Of a stretch of DNA of 5,292 bases, positions 4,416 to 5,292 are shown in pieces. The position numbers and the translations under genes were made by a program. Source of the DNA: Candidatus Nitrosopolaris nunavutensis (lineage in GTDB: Archaea; Thermoproteota; Nitrososphaeria; Nitrososphaerales; Nitrososphaeraceae); assembly GCA_002501855.1 (NCBI GenBank), contig DAOM01000136.1, forward strand, positions 1-5,292, read 5' to 3'. Every line of letters begins with the position of its first letter. Position 1 is the stretch's first letter. The notes under the pieces are model-generated. The model was not told the origin of the DNA. It was given only the letters and a program-made list of their open reading frames with translations, and did not search any database.

Positions 4416-5162
4416 ATGGTTTTGATTAAGGACGGTGCTATCAACCATGAAGCTGAGTTGGGGTTGGTCAAAATTCCCATAGACAGGCAAAACGAACCTT
4501 TAGGCCAAAAAGAGAAGATCTTCCTCGATGCTAATCTACATGTTCCGCAAAATTCAGCAGGAATAGTTCTCTTTGCCCATGGAAGCGGTAGTGGTAGGCA
4601 TAGCCCAAGAAATCAATTAGTGGCGGGAAAACTCAATGAGAACGGTCTCACCACTTTACTCTTAGACCTTCTTACACCAGAAGAAGAGAAAATCGATGAC
4701 CAGACGAGAGAGCTCAGATTTGATATTGGCTTACTATCAAAGCGACTTACTTCTGCTGTAGACTGGGTTGCAAATAATCCTGACACCAAGAATCTTACTG
4801 TAGGCCTATTTGGTGCTAGCACAGGTGCTGCAGCGGCGTTGGTTTCAGCGTCCGAAAGACCTGAAATTGTTAGCGCTGTTGTTTCGCGTGGTGGTAGACC
4901 AGAATTGGCCGGAAAGGGTATATTGAGAAAAGTTCAAGCGCCTACACTCTTCCTTGTCGGTGCAGAAGATCAGGAAGTCCTCAAACTTAATGATAGCGCA
5001 CTAAAAGGCATTAAAGCTGAAAAGAAGAAGCTCACAGTTATTTCAGGCGCTACACATCTATTTGAAGAACCAGGTAAACTTGAACAGGTTGCAAGGATTG
5101 CGAGTGGCTGGTTTAGATGCTACTTCTTGATAAAGGAACACAGCCGTCAGCAACAACTATAG
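4416..5162 (+). CDS. Alpha/beta hydrolase, dienelactone hydrolase family
   Basis: A 248-residue cytoplasmic serine hydrolase with no signal peptide. The fold can be followed in order: strand 'AGIVLFAHGSGSGRHSPRNQ' (48-67) carries the HGSGSGR loop that builds the oxyanion hole; 'LTTLLLDLLTPEEE' is the next strand; 'VGLFGASTGAAAAL' (129-142) is the nucleophile elbow with Ser135 in GxSxG; 'APTLFLVGAEDQEV' (175-188) supplies the acid, Asp185; 'GATHLFEE' (211-218) supplies the catalytic His214. The complete triad predicts activity on an ester or lactone, but family members of this HGSGSGRxSPRN type are mostly uncharacterised, so the dienelactone substrate of the family name should not be assumed. 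Relatives are often fused to or beside a phosphoribosyltransferase; none is seen here. The last 15 residues ('CYFLIKEHSRQQQL') replace the usual short end after the 'WF' helix and may be a strain-specific extension. A single-gene transcript is likely. Confidence 0.93.
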   Translation: MVLIKDGAINHEAELGLVKIPIDRQNEPLGQKEKIFLDANLHVPQNSAGIVLFAHGSGSGRHSPRNQLVAGKLNENGLTTLLLDLLTPEEEKIDDQTRELRFDIGLLSKRLTSAVDWVANNPDTKNLTVGLFGASTGAAAALVSASERPEIVSAVVSRGGRPELAGKGILRKVQAPTLFLVGAEDQEVLKLNDSALKGIKAEKKKLTVISGATHLFEEPGKLEQVARIASGWFRCYFLIKEHSRQQQL

Positions 5163-5164
5163 TA

Positions 5165-5184
5165 TTATGATGAGGCCTTTTTTT
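5165..5184 (+). terminator. Transcription terminator of the hydrolase gene
   Basis: A run of seven T (5178-5184) after GAGGCC lies 16-22 bases past the stop codon. U-tracts of this length are efficient archaeal terminators, and no further open frame follows on this strand. Confidence 0.6.
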
Positions 5185-5292
5185 ATTCTGGTCTCTAAAT
5201 CACTCGTATCGTTTATTATTCTTATATCATTGTTCTTCTGATATTCCAGCCTGCATACAGATATCGAAATGTTGCTAATGATATGACGATGA

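Noticed and set aside
4613..4822. Minus-strand open frame of 69 codons inside the hydrolase gene
   Set aside because: Antisense shadow of a well-supported enzyme gene.

Overview
The window looks like a chromosomal stretch of an ammonia-oxidising archaeon of the Nitrososphaerota (Thaumarchaeota), most likely a soil Nitrososphaera/Nitrosocosmicus type. This is judged from several signs together: A/T-rich TATA boxes about 26-40 bases before starts, little Shine-Dalgarno sequence, U-rich ends instead of hairpin terminators, a short single-domain archaeal O6-alkylguanine-DNA alkyltransferase, and a small HTH-like protein with an 'SSGAYYRQ' core that I associate with this phylum. The taxonomic call is inference; no rRNA or other marker gene is present.

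Layout. Bases 1-28 are a 7-bp tandem repeat at the window edge. Two minus-strand regulator-like genes follow: an HTH-like 120-residue protein (874-1236) and, downstream of it, a membrane-anchored winged-helix protein (93-821). A perfect 20-bp palindrome lies between the predicted TATA box and the ATG of the first, where an archaeal autorepressor would be expected to bind. Next is a mostly non-coding stretch with a frameshifted minus-strand gene remnant (about 1589-1817), then the intact alkyltransferase gene (1855-2178, minus). A second decayed minus-strand remnant (about 2256-2584) separates it from an A/T-rich SAM-dependent methyltransferase gene (2656-3387, plus). A 49-residue CxxC/HxxxxH zinc-finger protein follows (3501-3650, plus). 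After it, more than 700 bases hold only broken plus-strand frames, ending at an alpha/beta (dienelactone-type) hydrolase gene (4416-5162, plus) with a U-tract terminator.

The genes do not form one pathway. Only the two regulators on the left could share a transcript; the others each have their own promoter-like sequence and sit alone. About half the window has no intact gene, and three places in it retain protein-like reading frames broken by frameshifts or stops. This fits an accessory region accumulating decayed genes. I did not find a convincing new multi-gene system. The best leads are the palindromic operator, the membrane-tethered winged-helix regulator and the three gene remnants.
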